A stretch of DNA of 64,000 bases from JACKDX01 sp964640175. GTDB taxonomy: Bacteria > Myxococcota_A > Polyangia > Polyangiales > GCA-016699535. Made by a program: the position numbers and the translations under genes. Location: the NCBI GenBank assembly GCA_964640175.1, contig CAZXFW010000004.1, forward strand, positions 62,001-126,000. The letters are read 5' to 3'. The notes beneath the pieces are model-generated. The model worked only from the letters and a program-made list of their open reading frames with translations, had not been told where the DNA came from and made no database searches. Below, piece by piece: positions 8,614-16,146 of this stretch (the stretch's first letter is position 1; every line of letters begins with the position of its first letter).

Positions 8614-8703
8614 ATGAAAACCATTGTCAAATTCAGTAAGGGTGGAATTTCAAGCCTTGCATTGAAAGGATTTAGGAATTACAAGGTTCTAACATTCCAA
8701 TGA
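8614..8703 (+). CDS. Possible 29-residue leader peptide upstream of bfr
   Basis: A short frame starts at the ATG at 8614, preceded by AAGGA at 8601-8605 (8 nt spacing), and encodes a basic, Gly/Lys-rich 29-residue peptide beginning MKTIVKFSKGG. Its TGA at 8701-8703 is 13 nt before the bfr ATG at 8717. It is either a small gene, a translated leader that couples to bfr, or chance. No homologue is recognised. The good ribosome binding site is the main reason for listing it. Confidence 0.3.
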   Translation: MKTIVKFSKGGISSLALKGFRNYKVLTFQ

Positions 8704-8716
8704 AAGCGAGCTATCG

Positions 8717-9181
8717 ATGAAAGGTGACAGCCAAATCCTAGAATTGCTCAATGAGGTGCTCACGGCTGAGCTTACGGCTATCAACCAGTATTTCATCCAC
8801 TCAAAAATGTGTGCGAATTGGGGGTATAGCAAACTCGCCGAACGTAAGCGCCACGACTCCATCGACGAGATGAAAGACGCTGATACCGTCATTAACAGAA
8901 TATTGTACCTCGATGGCGTGCCTAACATGCAACGGCTTAATCCGGTTCGAGTGGGCGAAGATCCCGTAGAACAGCATATGCTTGATCTTGCTCTGGAAAC
9001 TGACGCTATCGCACGGTTGAATCGAGCTATAGCGGTATGTCGAGACAAGGGCGATAATGGTACCCGTGAAATCCTGGAAGGTATTTTACGAGGCGAAGAA
9101 GAAGCTGCCGATTGGCTGGAATCTCAACTCCATGCCATTAAAGAAATCGGCAAAGAGCGTTATCTCGCTGAACAGCTCTAA
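8717..9181 (+). CDS. bfr: Bacterioferritin, haem-type subunit with incomplete ferroxidase site
   Basis: 154 aa, collinear without gaps with E. coli Bfr through residue 133. Bfr forms a 24-subunit shell that stores iron. Retained: Glu18, His46, Asp50, Glu51, Glu94, Glu127 and the haem ligand Met52. Lost: the two His ligands of the di-iron ferroxidase centre. Position 54 is Asp (DEMKDAD; E. coli DEMKHAD) and position 130 is Ala (GEEEAADW; E. coli DEEGHIDW). In species with two Bfr subunits, one can keep haem binding and the other the ferroxidase centre; this looks like the haem partner, so a second bfr elsewhere would be expected. Divergently transcribed from bfd. Confidence 0.93.
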   Translation: MKGDSQILELLNEVLTAELTAINQYFIHSKMCANWGYSKLAERKRHDSIDEMKDADTVINRILYLDGVPNMQRLNPVRVGEDPVEQHMLDLALETDAIARLNRAIAVCRDKGDNGTREILEGILRGEEEAADWLESQLHAIKEIGKERYLAEQL

Positions 9182-9215
9182 GTGTAATGCAGTGAACGCT
9201 TCTCTACCCTCTCTC

Positions 9216-9542
9216 ATGCATACATGGCTTGGAACAAGCACCCTTATTCTGGCAAGCATGCTAGGTTATGGATGCGACTCAAATAGAGAACAATCCTCAG
9301 AGCGCGTCACCTCCTACCGTAACTCCGAAAAAAACCAACAAAAAGCTCCTGCCTCTGCGACGCCCAATCCCAAAAAACGTTCCGTAACGCAGCACAAACC
9401 TTCAACCGACCCTAGTCCCGCTACAAAAGACGCAGGGCCGACCGACCATCTTAAAGAACACTTAGAACGGCTTGATCACGCTGCTTCTGAACAAGAGCAG
9501 GAACTGGAACGTTTGAGTGGAGATCTGCCCTCTTCCCCTTAA
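9216..9542 (+). CDS. Small Lys/Pro/Ser-rich lipoprotein
   Basis: 108 aa from the ATG at 9216; the frame stays open upstream into bfr, but only this start gives a lipoprotein signal (MHTWLGTSTLILASMLGYGC, lipobox GYGC at residue 20). The mature chain is low-complexity and charged (KKRSVTQHKPSTDPSPATKD). It ends in a short predicted coiled coil (EHLERLDHAASEQEQELERL). No family recognised. It starts 35 nt after bfr on the same strand. A role as a cell-envelope spacer is possible but unsupported. Confidence 0.6.
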   Translation: MHTWLGTSTLILASMLGYGCDSNREQSSERVTSYRNSEKNQQKAPASATPNPKKRSVTQHKPSTDPSPATKDAGPTDHLKEHLERLDHAASEQEQELERLSGDLPSSP

Positions 9543-9698
9543 CGCCTAATTCCTTTGCATCCGAGTGTCTGGAATTACAGCTCCAGATAAATGTCCAGCA
9601 GGTGTTGCGTGTCTATCAACTCTGGATTATGGATTTAGTGTGGCCGACGAGCCTTTCGCTTTCGTCACGTCCCTCACCCCATCATTGGGAGTACATGC

Positions 9699-10256
9699 AT
9701 GGCACTGACATATTCCAAAGGAATGCCCATCGGCACGAGAGCACCTCAGTTTGCATTGCCAGGCACAGACGGAAAAACTTATTCCCTCGATACGTTCGCC
9801 GATGCCAAAGTGCTTGTGATCATCTTCACCTGCAACCACTGTCCCTATGCCAAAGCCAGCGAAGATCGATTCATCGCCATACAAAAAGACTATGCTGACA
9901 AGGGTGTAACGCTTGTCGCCATAAATCCCAACGATGCCACTCGCTATCCTGATGACTCTTTGGAGCACATGAAAATCCGAGCAACCGAAAAGAACTTCAA
10001 CTTCCCTTACTTATGCGATGAAACTCAACAGGTTGCTCGGGCATACGATGCGGCATGCACACCCGACATCTTTGTGTTTGATGCGCAGCGTAAGCTTGTT
10101 TACAACGGAAGAATGGACGACAATTGGAAAGAACCTGAGCAAGTACGCCGTCATGACTTGCGGACCGCTATTGACTGCGCATTGCAAGGCAACCCTGTCA
10201 CGTTCGATCCTATCCCTTCTATGGGATGTAGTATCAAATGGAAAGAAGTCACTTAG
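9699..10256 (+). CDS. Thioredoxin-fold protein (AhpC/TSA type)
   Basis: 185 aa, cytoplasmic, with no signal peptide. Features: MPIGTRAPQFALPGTDGKTYSLDTF at the start, a CxxC redox motif in IFTCNHCPYAKASEDRF (residues about 47-50), the strand VTLVAINPNDA, and a cis-Pro-like ACTPDIFVFD segment. This is the family often called thioredoxin family/peroxiredoxin-like, present in many bacteria without firm function. GGGAG lies 8 nt before the ATG. The trmH-like gene starts inside its last 19 nt, so the two are translationally coupled. Confidence 0.85.
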   Translation: MALTYSKGMPIGTRAPQFALPGTDGKTYSLDTFADAKVLVIIFTCNHCPYAKASEDRFIAIQKDYADKGVTLVAINPNDATRYPDDSLEHMKIRATEKNFNFPYLCDETQQVARAYDAACTPDIFVFDAQRKLVYNGRMDDNWKEPEQVRRHDLRTAIDCALQGNPVTFDPIPSMGCSIKWKEVT

Positions 10257-10825
10257 CCGTGCGGGTTGCACCTTTCGACCTTCCCCTCGATGTTGTCAGA
10301 CAAGAACTCAATCGTCTCCGACATCCTTTTCGCATCGCAGTAACACGCGCCAAAAACCCTTTTAATATTGGGGCAATCATTCGTGTGGCACACTCGTTCC
10401 TCGTCCGCGAGATCATTCTTATCGGCAAAACCCCGTATTACGAACGTGCCGCCATGGGAATGCAACGTTATGAAAACATTACTGAAATCGATGATGAAGC
10501 AGCATTCGTTGCTCATGCTAAGAAAGAAAACTGGACGTTGGTCGCATTTGAAAAAGATCACGCTCAATGCGGCCTTTGGGATGCACCGATGCCCCGTGAC
10601 GCTGTCCTGGTGTTTGGAAACGAAGATGATGGCATAAGCCAGTCCATCTTAGAGGCTGCTGATGTGGTGGCTGCAATTCCCATGTATGGCATTAACCATT
10701 CCTACCCTGTCACCGCAGCAGCTTCGATGGCCATGGCAGAATGGGCTCGTCGCTATGCATACAATGGCTTACTCACCGAAGAGCAACCGCAGCGTGCCAT
10801 AACCGACGCTCAACCACACCCATAA
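10238..10825 (+). CDS. SPOUT-class RNA methyltransferase, TrmH family
   Basis: 195 aa. The three SPOUT motifs are visible: motif 1 KNPFNIGAIIRVAHSF (residues about 39-54, with the catalytic Asn/Arg pair), motif 2 AVLVFGNEDDGIS, and motif 3 IPMYGINHSYPVTAAASMAMAEW. The family 2'-O-methylates tRNA or rRNA with S-adenosylmethionine through a knotted fold; this member lacks the extra N-terminal RNA-binding domain of RlmB, closer in length to TrmH/TrmL. The target nucleotide cannot be read from the sequence. Its 3' end overlaps the convergent membrane-protein gene by 57 nt. Confidence 0.88.
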   Translation: MERSHLAVRVAPFDLPLDVVRQELNRLRHPFRIAVTRAKNPFNIGAIIRVAHSFLVREIILIGKTPYYERAAMGMQRYENITEIDDEAAFVAHAKKENWTLVAFEKDHAQCGLWDAPMPRDAVLVFGNEDDGISQSILEAADVVAAIPMYGINHSYPVTAAASMAMAEWARRYAYNGLLTEEQPQRAITDAQPHP

Positions 10826-11017
10826 TATTGGAAATACATAGCCTCGGTATCTCCAGTACACAAAGGGCGTTGCAATTGGAATCAGTGCCAATCCTTTAGG
10901 CATCCACGGAATACGTTTTGAAAAGAGTACCCAAAACAAGATTGCCAAGTGAACCGTCAGCCATGCAGCTCCCACACTTGTTAGAACAACCAAAAAAACG
11001 AGATCTCGATTCATCAT
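10769..11017 (-). CDS. Small integral membrane protein, unknown
   Basis: 82 aa with two or three membrane helices: VFLVVLTSVGAAWLTVHLAILFW at the start, GLALIPIATPFVYW, and YVFPILWVWLSVGYGTLRLLF at the end. Charged residues sit in short loops (KRIPWMPK, RYRGY). No family recognised. Two consecutive Met codons form the start. The gene is antisense to the last 57 nt of the methyltransferase gene; the hydrophobic, evenly spaced helices make it more than a shadow frame. It is divergent from homoserine dehydrogenase across 55 nt. Confidence 0.6.
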   Translation of the reverse strand: MMNRDLVFLVVLTSVGAAWLTVHLAILFWVLFSKRIPWMPKGLALIPIATPFVYWRYRGYVFPILWVWLSVGYGTLRLLFGE

Positions 11018-11072
11018 GCGTTAGATCGTATTTTCCCGTTGAGTGTGCTAACACGCCTGCGGACGAAAGGCG

Positions 11073-12386
11073 ATGACACGTTCAATTGGCATAGCCCTGC
11101 TCGGATGTGGGGTTGTAGGCACTGGGGTAGCCCGGTTACTTCGGCACAACAGGCAAGCACTTAGTACCAAGCTTGGAGCTGACCTTGAGCTGCGACACGT
11201 TATCGTACGCGATGCTACCAAACAACGTCTTGAAGTGCCTGACAATGTCATCTCGTCAGACTCCCAGCACGCACTGGGCGACCCTTCTGTGGATATTGTA
11301 GTGGAACTGATGGGCGGCATCGAACCTGCCCGGAGCTATATCCAAGCCGCTCTTGAGCACGGCAAACATGTAGTCACTGCCAATAAAGCCGTGATCGCAG
11401 ATCACGGGCATGCCCTTATCGAAATCGCCGAACGAACACACCGCGACCTCTATTTTGAAGCGGCAGTAGGCGGAGGCGTGCCTATTCTTCGAGTCTTACG
11501 TGAAGCCGTGTCTGCAGACCGTGTACTTGCTCTGTGTGGCATTGTGAACGGCACAAGCAACTACATGCTGAGTAAAATGCAACGCGAACGCATCGATTTT
11601 GCACAAGCCTTGCGCGAAGCACAGGATGCAGGCTATGCGGAAGCCGATCCCAGTCTAGATATCGGCGGGGGCGATGCCGCACATAAGCTTGCCATCCTTG
11701 CAACCATGGCATTTGGTGCACCTATCACCATTCAAGATGTGACGACGGAAGGTATCGATCGCATTGGTGCCATCGACATGCAATTTGCAGACCGTTTTGG
11801 TTATGTGATCAAACATTTGGCGATCGCCCGACTAACCTCCGAAGGCACATTGGATTTACGGGTACATCCTACGCTTATCGATGCCGACAGTGATTTGGCG
11901 TCCATTCACGGAGCACTCAATGCCGTGCACATTGAAGCCGAATCACTCGGGCCATGCTTACTTTCTGGTTATGGTGCCGGATCGCTCCCTACTGCAGTCA
12001 GTGTGATGGGTGATATTGTCGATGTGGCTCGCAACATCCTCGCAAATGCATGCGGGCGTATCCCCCCTTGGGGCGTACAGGTAAGCCGTCTTGAACAACG
12101 GCCTATTCAAGACATGGGCGATCATCAAGGATGCTACTATTTACGCTTTTCTGTGTTGGATCAGCCGGGTGTCTTAGCACGCATCACAGGAATCCTGGGC
12201 GAGCATCACGTCTCGATCGAACAAATTGTGCAAGAAGGCCGCGCACGTCAAGCCAATGCACCTGTTCCCGTAGTGATCTTGACCCACCAAGCCAAAGAAC
12301 AAGACATCCATCGTGCCTTAGAAACCATTGACAAGCTAGACATCGTCACCCAGCCTACTCACCGTCTACGTATTATGGGCTCCTAG
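11073..12386 (+). CDS. hom: Homoserine dehydrogenase
   Basis: 437 aa, the length of monofunctional bacterial Hom with an ACT domain. It reduces aspartate semialdehyde to homoserine with NAD(P)H, feeding threonine and methionine synthesis. Rossmann motif IALLGCGVVGTGVARLL at residues 6-22; VTANKAVIADHG around 108; the catalytic stretch GGGVPILRVLRE and NGTSNYMLSKM; and the substrate site EAQDAGYAEADPSLDIGGGDAAHKLAILA. An ACT domain for amino-acid feedback occupies about 350-437 (YLRFSVLDQPGVLARITGILGEHHVSIEQI). AAAGG lies just upstream of the ATG. It stands apart from other amino-acid genes here. Confidence 0.96.
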   Translation: MTRSIGIALLGCGVVGTGVARLLRHNRQALSTKLGADLELRHVIVRDATKQRLEVPDNVISSDSQHALGDPSVDIVVELMGGIEPARSYIQAALEHGKHVVTANKAVIADHGHALIEIAERTHRDLYFEAAVGGGVPILRVLREAVSADRVLALCGIVNGTSNYMLSKMQRERIDFAQALREAQDAGYAEADPSLDIGGGDAAHKLAILATMAFGAPITIQDVTTEGIDRIGAIDMQFADRFGYVIKHLAIARLTSEGTLDLRVHPTLIDADSDLASIHGALNAVHIEAESLGPCLLSGYGAGSLPTAVSVMGDIVDVARNILANACGRIPPWGVQVSRLEQRPIQDMGDHQGCYYLRFSVLDQPGVLARITGILGEHHVSIEQIVQEGRARQANAPVPVVILTHQAKEQDIHRALETIDKLDIVTQPTHRLRIMGS

Positions 12387-12437
12387 TTAAGGGGCCGCGA
12401 AGTTGTATCTCCTATAAACTCCCTACATAATCCACCC

Positions 12438-12824
12438 GTGCCAGACACTGAACCCCATCAAGATCTTACCGGGCTAGGCCAGCTCACTGCTCTACTCGGC
12501 CCCGAAACAGAGTTCAAGGGGAAGCTTGCCTTTGGCGACCGGGTACGCATTGAAGGCAAAGTCGATGGAGAAATATTTGGAGATGGCACATTGATTATCG
12601 CCGAAGGCGCAAACATCCACGCACAAGTCACGGTAGGGACATTGATCATGCGGGGCGGCACGTTACATGGTGATGTGACAGCCACCAAGCTGGTGGAGAT
12701 TTATAGTCCGGCACGGGTGTTCGGCAACATTCATGCCCCAGAACTGCTCATTGAAAAAGGCGTCGTATTTGAGGGCAAATGTACCATGGAAAACGCCCGA
12801 GTCGCCGAACCTGAACCGCTCTAA
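12438..12824 (+). CDS. Bactofilin
   Basis: 128 aa from a GTG start at 12438. After a short flexible tail the core (about 25-110) shows the bactofilin beta-helix pattern: FKGKLAFGDRVRIEGKVDGEIFGDGTLIIAEGANIHAQV, then VGTLIMRGGTLHGDVTATKLVEIY and KGVVFEGKCTMEN. Bactofilins are cytoskeletal polymers that position wall-synthesis or polarity proteins and are abundant in Myxococcota. It lies between hom and the ATP synthase genes on the same strand; a functional connection is not implied. Confidence 0.9.
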   Translation: MPDTEPHQDLTGLGQLTALLGPETEFKGKLAFGDRVRIEGKVDGEIFGDGTLIIAEGANIHAQVTVGTLIMRGGTLHGDVTATKLVEIYSPARVFGNIHAPELLIEKGVVFEGKCTMENARVAEPEPL

Positions 12825-12871
12825 AGGCCTACTGCGCTTTGACTTGACGCTTGGGAAACCGACTGGTAGAT

Positions 12872-12932
12872 AAGCCTCGCATTTCCGCTATTTTTTCGGT
12901 AAAAAACGGCTTTTAACGCAGATGCGAGGCTT
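12872..12932 (+). promoter_or_regulatory. Inverted repeat that would mask the atpF' ribosome binding site
   Basis: Two perfect 11-nt arms, AAGCCTCGCAT at 12872-12882 and ATGCGAGGCTT at 12922-12932, flank a 39-nt loop. The right arm contains GAGG (12926-12929), which is the Shine-Dalgarno for the ATG at 12939 (9 nt spacing). In the mRNA the two arms would pair and hide it. The loop holds a second weak self-complementary part with runs of T and A. No riboswitch class is recognised. The arms are seen directly; the regulatory role is inferred. Confidence 0.5.
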
Positions 12933-12938
12933 TGAATT

Positions 12939-13400
12939 ATGCTCTTGGCCCTAGTCTCTTCGGGTGGTTCTGTCATCGACCTCGACCCTACTTTTCTCAT
13001 CCAAATCGGTATATTTTTCGCTACGCTTTTGGTGTTACGCGTACTGGTGTTCAATCCATTGCTTACGCTTTTTGATGCCAGGCAAGCAGGGATTGAAGGC
13101 GCCCGGGAACAAGCACACCTTCTGATGAAGGATGCAACCGCCAAAGCCGACGCCTACGAAGAACAGCTCTCCAAGGTAAAACTCCAAGCCGCCCAGGAAA
13201 GAGATCGTCTACGTGCAGACGGCCAACGCCTTGAACGAACCCTCTTGGAGAAGGTTCGAGAACAAACCCGTCAGATGATAGACGACGCCGACACACGGCT
13301 TGCTCGCGAAAAAGAATCTGCACGTCGAGAATTACAACTCTCGACGCCACGCCTTGCTAAACAAATCGCCACCAAAATCATGCAACGAGAGATCTCATAA
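12939..13400 (+). CDS. atpF': F0F1 ATP synthase subunit b'
   Basis: 153 aa. One N-terminal membrane helix (FLIQIGIFFATLLVLRVLVFNPLL) follows the family's DLDPTF start. A long charged helix runs to the C terminus (KADAYEEQLSKVKLQAAQERDRLRAD and onward), the peripheral-stalk coiled coil. With the next gene it makes a b/b' heterodimer, found in photosynthetic bacteria and several deltaproteobacterial groups. It is the first gene of b'-b-delta-alpha-gamma, with its stop adjoining the next ATG. Subunits a and c are not in the window. Start codon lies 7 nt after an inverted repeat that includes the ribosome binding site. Confidence 0.92.
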   Translation: MLLALVSSGGSVIDLDPTFLIQIGIFFATLLVLRVLVFNPLLTLFDARQAGIEGAREQAHLLMKDATAKADAYEEQLSKVKLQAAQERDRLRADGQRLERTLLEKVREQTRQMIDDADTRLAREKESARRELQLSTPRLAKQIATKIMQREIS

Positions 13401-13930
13401 TGACATCGCATGGTGCTGACATAAGCCACGTACTACATTCCTTACCGTTTTGGTCGCTGGTGCTCAATTTTACGTTGCTGCTCATCGTGTTCGTACGCAT
13501 GGGACGTAAACCACTGCTCAGTTTTCTGCAGTCACGCCGCGAAACCATCCAGGCGAGCCTTAACGAAGCGGCCCAAATCAAAGCGGAAGCGGAAGCCAAA
13601 CACGCAGAATACACAGAGCGGTTAAAACAACTCGATCACGATCTTGCTTCGCTACGAGCGGAAATGATTAAAGCAGGCGAATTGGAACGAGACCGCATCA
13701 TTGCCGATGCGGAAACAAAAGCTTCTCGGTTAAGACACGAAGCCCAGTTTATTATCGACCAACGACTCAAACAGTTGCGTGTCGACCTAACGAAAGAAAC
13801 CGCAGAAGCTGCCATCCAAGCAGCCAACTCCATCCTGCAACAAGAAACCACTCCCCAAGACCAACAACGATTAGCCCAAAACTATCTGGAGAACCTGTCG
13901 CGAATATCGCCACAAAGGAAGCCGCTCTGA
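13400..13930 (+). CDS. atpF: F0F1 ATP synthase subunit b
   Basis: 176 aa. The membrane helix at about 14-32 (LPFWSLVLNFTLLLIVFVRM) is followed by the stalk helix with heptad-like charge pattern (EAAQIKAEAEAKHAEYTERLKQLDHDLASLRAEM) and a C-terminal part that contacts delta. It differs from b' in the basic segment GRKPLLSFLQSRRETIQ just after the membrane. The ATG overlaps the last base of the b' stop (TAATG), and the gene ends in the same way at atpH, indicating coupled translation. Confidence 0.93.
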   Translation: MTSHGADISHVLHSLPFWSLVLNFTLLLIVFVRMGRKPLLSFLQSRRETIQASLNEAAQIKAEAEAKHAEYTERLKQLDHDLASLRAEMIKAGELERDRIIADAETKASRLRHEAQFIIDQRLKQLRVDLTKETAEAAIQAANSILQQETTPQDQQRLAQNYLENLSRISPQRKPL

Positions 13931-14475
13931 TGTCTATCGTAGCCCAACGTTACACGAAGGCGATCTTTGAGCTCGCCCGTGACGAAGGTGAACTTGAATC
14001 GGTTGATACTCAACTTGCTAGCCTGGCCGAGCTATGGCGCAAGAGTACTAGCCTTCGAGACGTTTTTCATAATCCAAGCTTTGATGCTGAGCAACGACGC
14101 AACGTCATCAAAGAGCTGATAAGCAGAGTTCATGCCACTACGCTGGTTTCCAACTTGCTTTGCTTATTGTCCGATCGAGGTCGGATGGATATTTTGCCTC
14201 AACTGTCCACGGCTTTTCGAAGCATGGCTGAAGACCTACTTGGACGGGTGCACGCTGAAGTTGTGACAGCCACAGAGCTGCCTGAAGCCTATTTTGACCA
14301 ACTCAAGCAACGGCTGGAACAAGTGACAGGCAAACGCGTCGTGATAGAACGACGTATCGACAAATCAATTATTGCTGGAGTTGTCGCTCGTGTCGGTGAC
14401 CAGGTTTTTGACGGCAGCGCGCAACATCATCTTTCACAATTAAAAGAAGAACTTTTAAAAAGCCAAAGTTACTAA
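13930..14475 (+). CDS. atpH: F0F1 ATP synthase delta subunit (OSCP)
   Basis: 181 aa, the usual length. The N-terminal six-helix domain starts VAQRYTKAIFELARDEGELESV and includes LRDVFHNPSFDAEQRRNVI. The C-terminal part carries VHAEVVTATELPEAYFDQLKQRLEQVTGKRVVIERRIDKSIIAGVVARVGDQVFDGS, the family signature. Delta joins the peripheral stalk to the top of the alpha3beta3 head. Overlaps atpF by the TGATG junction; atpA follows after 15 nt with AAAGGACGAGG as ribosome binding site. Confidence 0.95.
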   Translation: MSIVAQRYTKAIFELARDEGELESVDTQLASLAELWRKSTSLRDVFHNPSFDAEQRRNVIKELISRVHATTLVSNLLCLLSDRGRMDILPQLSTAFRSMAEDLLGRVHAEVVTATELPEAYFDQLKQRLEQVTGKRVVIERRIDKSIIAGVVARVGDQVFDGSAQHHLSQLKEELLKSQSY

Positions 14476-14490
14476 AGGACGAGGTACTCG

Positions 14491-16146
14491 ATGCAGGTTC
14501 GTACAGAAGAAGTCTCTGAAATCATCAAAAAGCACATTGCGTCATATGATACGCACGTAGCCATCACGGAAACGGGCACCATCCTTACGGTAGGCGACGG
14601 GATTGCACGTGTGCATGGCCTTCAAGGAGCCATGGCAGGCGAGCTTTTGGAGTTCCCCGGCAACCTGATGGGTATGGTGCTCAATCTTGAAGAAGACAAC
14701 GTCGGTGTTGCACTACTGGGATCAGATTCACACGTGCGCGAAGGAGATACCGTCAAACGCACAGGACGCATTATCGATGTGCCCGTTGGACCAGGACTGC
14801 TTGGTCGTGTCGTGGATGCATTGGGTAATCCCATCGACGGAAAGGGACCGTTATCCACAACAGAACGCCGTCGCGTAGAGTTAAAAGCGCCTGGCATTGT
14901 TGCACGACAGCCTGTGACTGAACCTATGCAGACCGGCATCAAAGCGATTGATTCCATGATCCCTGTTGGTCGCGGGCAGCGCGAGCTGATCATTGGCGAT
15001 CGGCAAACAGGCAAAACCGCAGTTGCAGTGGATGCCATCATCAACCAAAAGGGCCAGAATATGCACTGCATCTACGTGGCCATTGGTCAGAAGCAATCCA
15101 CGATTGCCCAAGTGGTTGATCGGCTGACTCAACAAGGTGCGATGGAATATACCACGGTAGTCAGTGCGAACGCCTCAGAGATGGCACCTTTGCTCTTCAT
15201 TGCACCCTACACCGGCTGCACTATGGGCGAATATTTCCGTGACAACGGACAGCATGTGTTGGTGATCTACGATGATCTTTCCAAGCAAGCTGTGGCATAC
15301 CGGCAGTTGTCTTTACTACTGAGGCGTCCACCTGGCCGTGAAGCCTATCCCGGTGATGTGTTTTACTTGCACAGCCGCTTGCTTGAACGTGCCGCCAAAA
15401 TGGCAGACGAGTGGGTGGTCGTTGATAAAGGTGCAGAACCATCCCGTGCCGTTGCCACTAAAATCTATGTGGGTCCGCAAGGACATGACGCTGCCAAAGA
15501 GGCTGCCCAACGTCAGGGCGGAAACTGCGAAGTGAAAAAACTCTCTGATTCCGGCGGCTCTCTAACCGCACTTCCCATCATCGAAACTCAAGCGGGCGAC
15601 GTCTCTGCATACATTCCTACAAACGTGATCTCCATTACCGATGGCCAAATCTTCCTTGAGTCCGACCTATTTTATTCTGGCGTCCGTCCTGCCATCAACG
15701 TAGGTATTTCTGTCTCTCGTGTCGGTGGCAACGCGCAAATCAAAGCCATGAAACAAATCGCAGGAACACTGCGTCTTGAACTGGCTCAATACCGCGAAAT
15801 GGCTGCATTCGCTCAATTTGCCTCTGATTTAGATAAAGCGACACAACGCCAGCTGGCTCGCGGTCAACGCTTGGTGGAAATTCTCAAACAAGGTCAATAT
15901 GTTCCCATGCCTGTCGAAGAACAGGTGTTAATTATTTTTGCGGCCACCAATGGGTTTGTCGATAACTATCCCACCAACGCCCTGCGACGCTATGAGCAGG
16001 AACTTTTATCCTTTGTCAAAGGAAAGCATCCAAAGGTCCTTGAAGCCATTCGTGAAAAGAAAGTCTTAGCCGACGATACCAAAGAAGCGTTGATGACCGC
16101 CATCAAAGCGTTCAACGACATCTTTGAGGTTGAAAAATCCGCATGA
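14491..16146 (+). CDS. atpA: F0F1 ATP synthase alpha subunit
   Basis: 551 aa, about 40 longer than E. coli AtpA. Three domains are intact: beta-barrel, nucleotide-binding with Walker A GDRQTGKTAV (about 170), the P-loop partner region VIYDDLSKQAVAYRQLSLLLRRPPGREAYPGDVFYLHSRLLERAA, and the alpha signature PAINVGISVSRVGG with the arginine finger. The extra length is one insert between LERAAKM and GGSLTALPII (about residues 305-350, with VVVDKGAEPS and KIYVGPQGHDAAKEAA), absent from E. coli. The insert sits at the head surface and may be a lineage trait. Overlaps atpG by 4 nt (ATGA). Confidence 0.97.
   Translation: MQVRTEEVSEIIKKHIASYDTHVAITETGTILTVGDGIARVHGLQGAMAGELLEFPGNLMGMVLNLEEDNVGVALLGSDSHVREGDTVKRTGRIIDVPVGPGLLGRVVDALGNPIDGKGPLSTTERRRVELKAPGIVARQPVTEPMQTGIKAIDSMIPVGRGQRELIIGDRQTGKTAVAVDAIINQKGQNMHCIYVAIGQKQSTIAQVVDRLTQQGAMEYTTVVSANASEMAPLLFIAPYTGCTMGEYFRDNGQHVLVIYDDLSKQAVAYRQLSLLLRRPPGREAYPGDVFYLHSRLLERAAKMADEWVVVDKGAEPSRAVATKIYVGPQGHDAAKEAAQRQGGNCEVKKLSDSGGSLTALPIIETQAGDVSAYIPTNVISITDGQIFLESDLFYSGVRPAINVGISVSRVGGNAQIKAMKQIAGTLRLELAQYREMAAFAQFASDLDKATQRQLARGQRLVEILKQGQYVPMPVEEQVLIIFAATNGFVDNYPTNALRRYEQELLSFVKGKHPKVLEAIREKKVLADDTKEALMTAIKAFNDIFEVEKSA

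Noticed and set aside
8597..8716. Fur box between bfd and bfr
   Set aside because: No stretch resembles the GATAATGATAATCATTATC consensus well enough to claim one.
14622..15071. 149-residue minus-strand frame inside atpA
   Set aside because: Antisense to the highly conserved alpha subunit; Ser/Pro/Thr-rich shadow of its codons.
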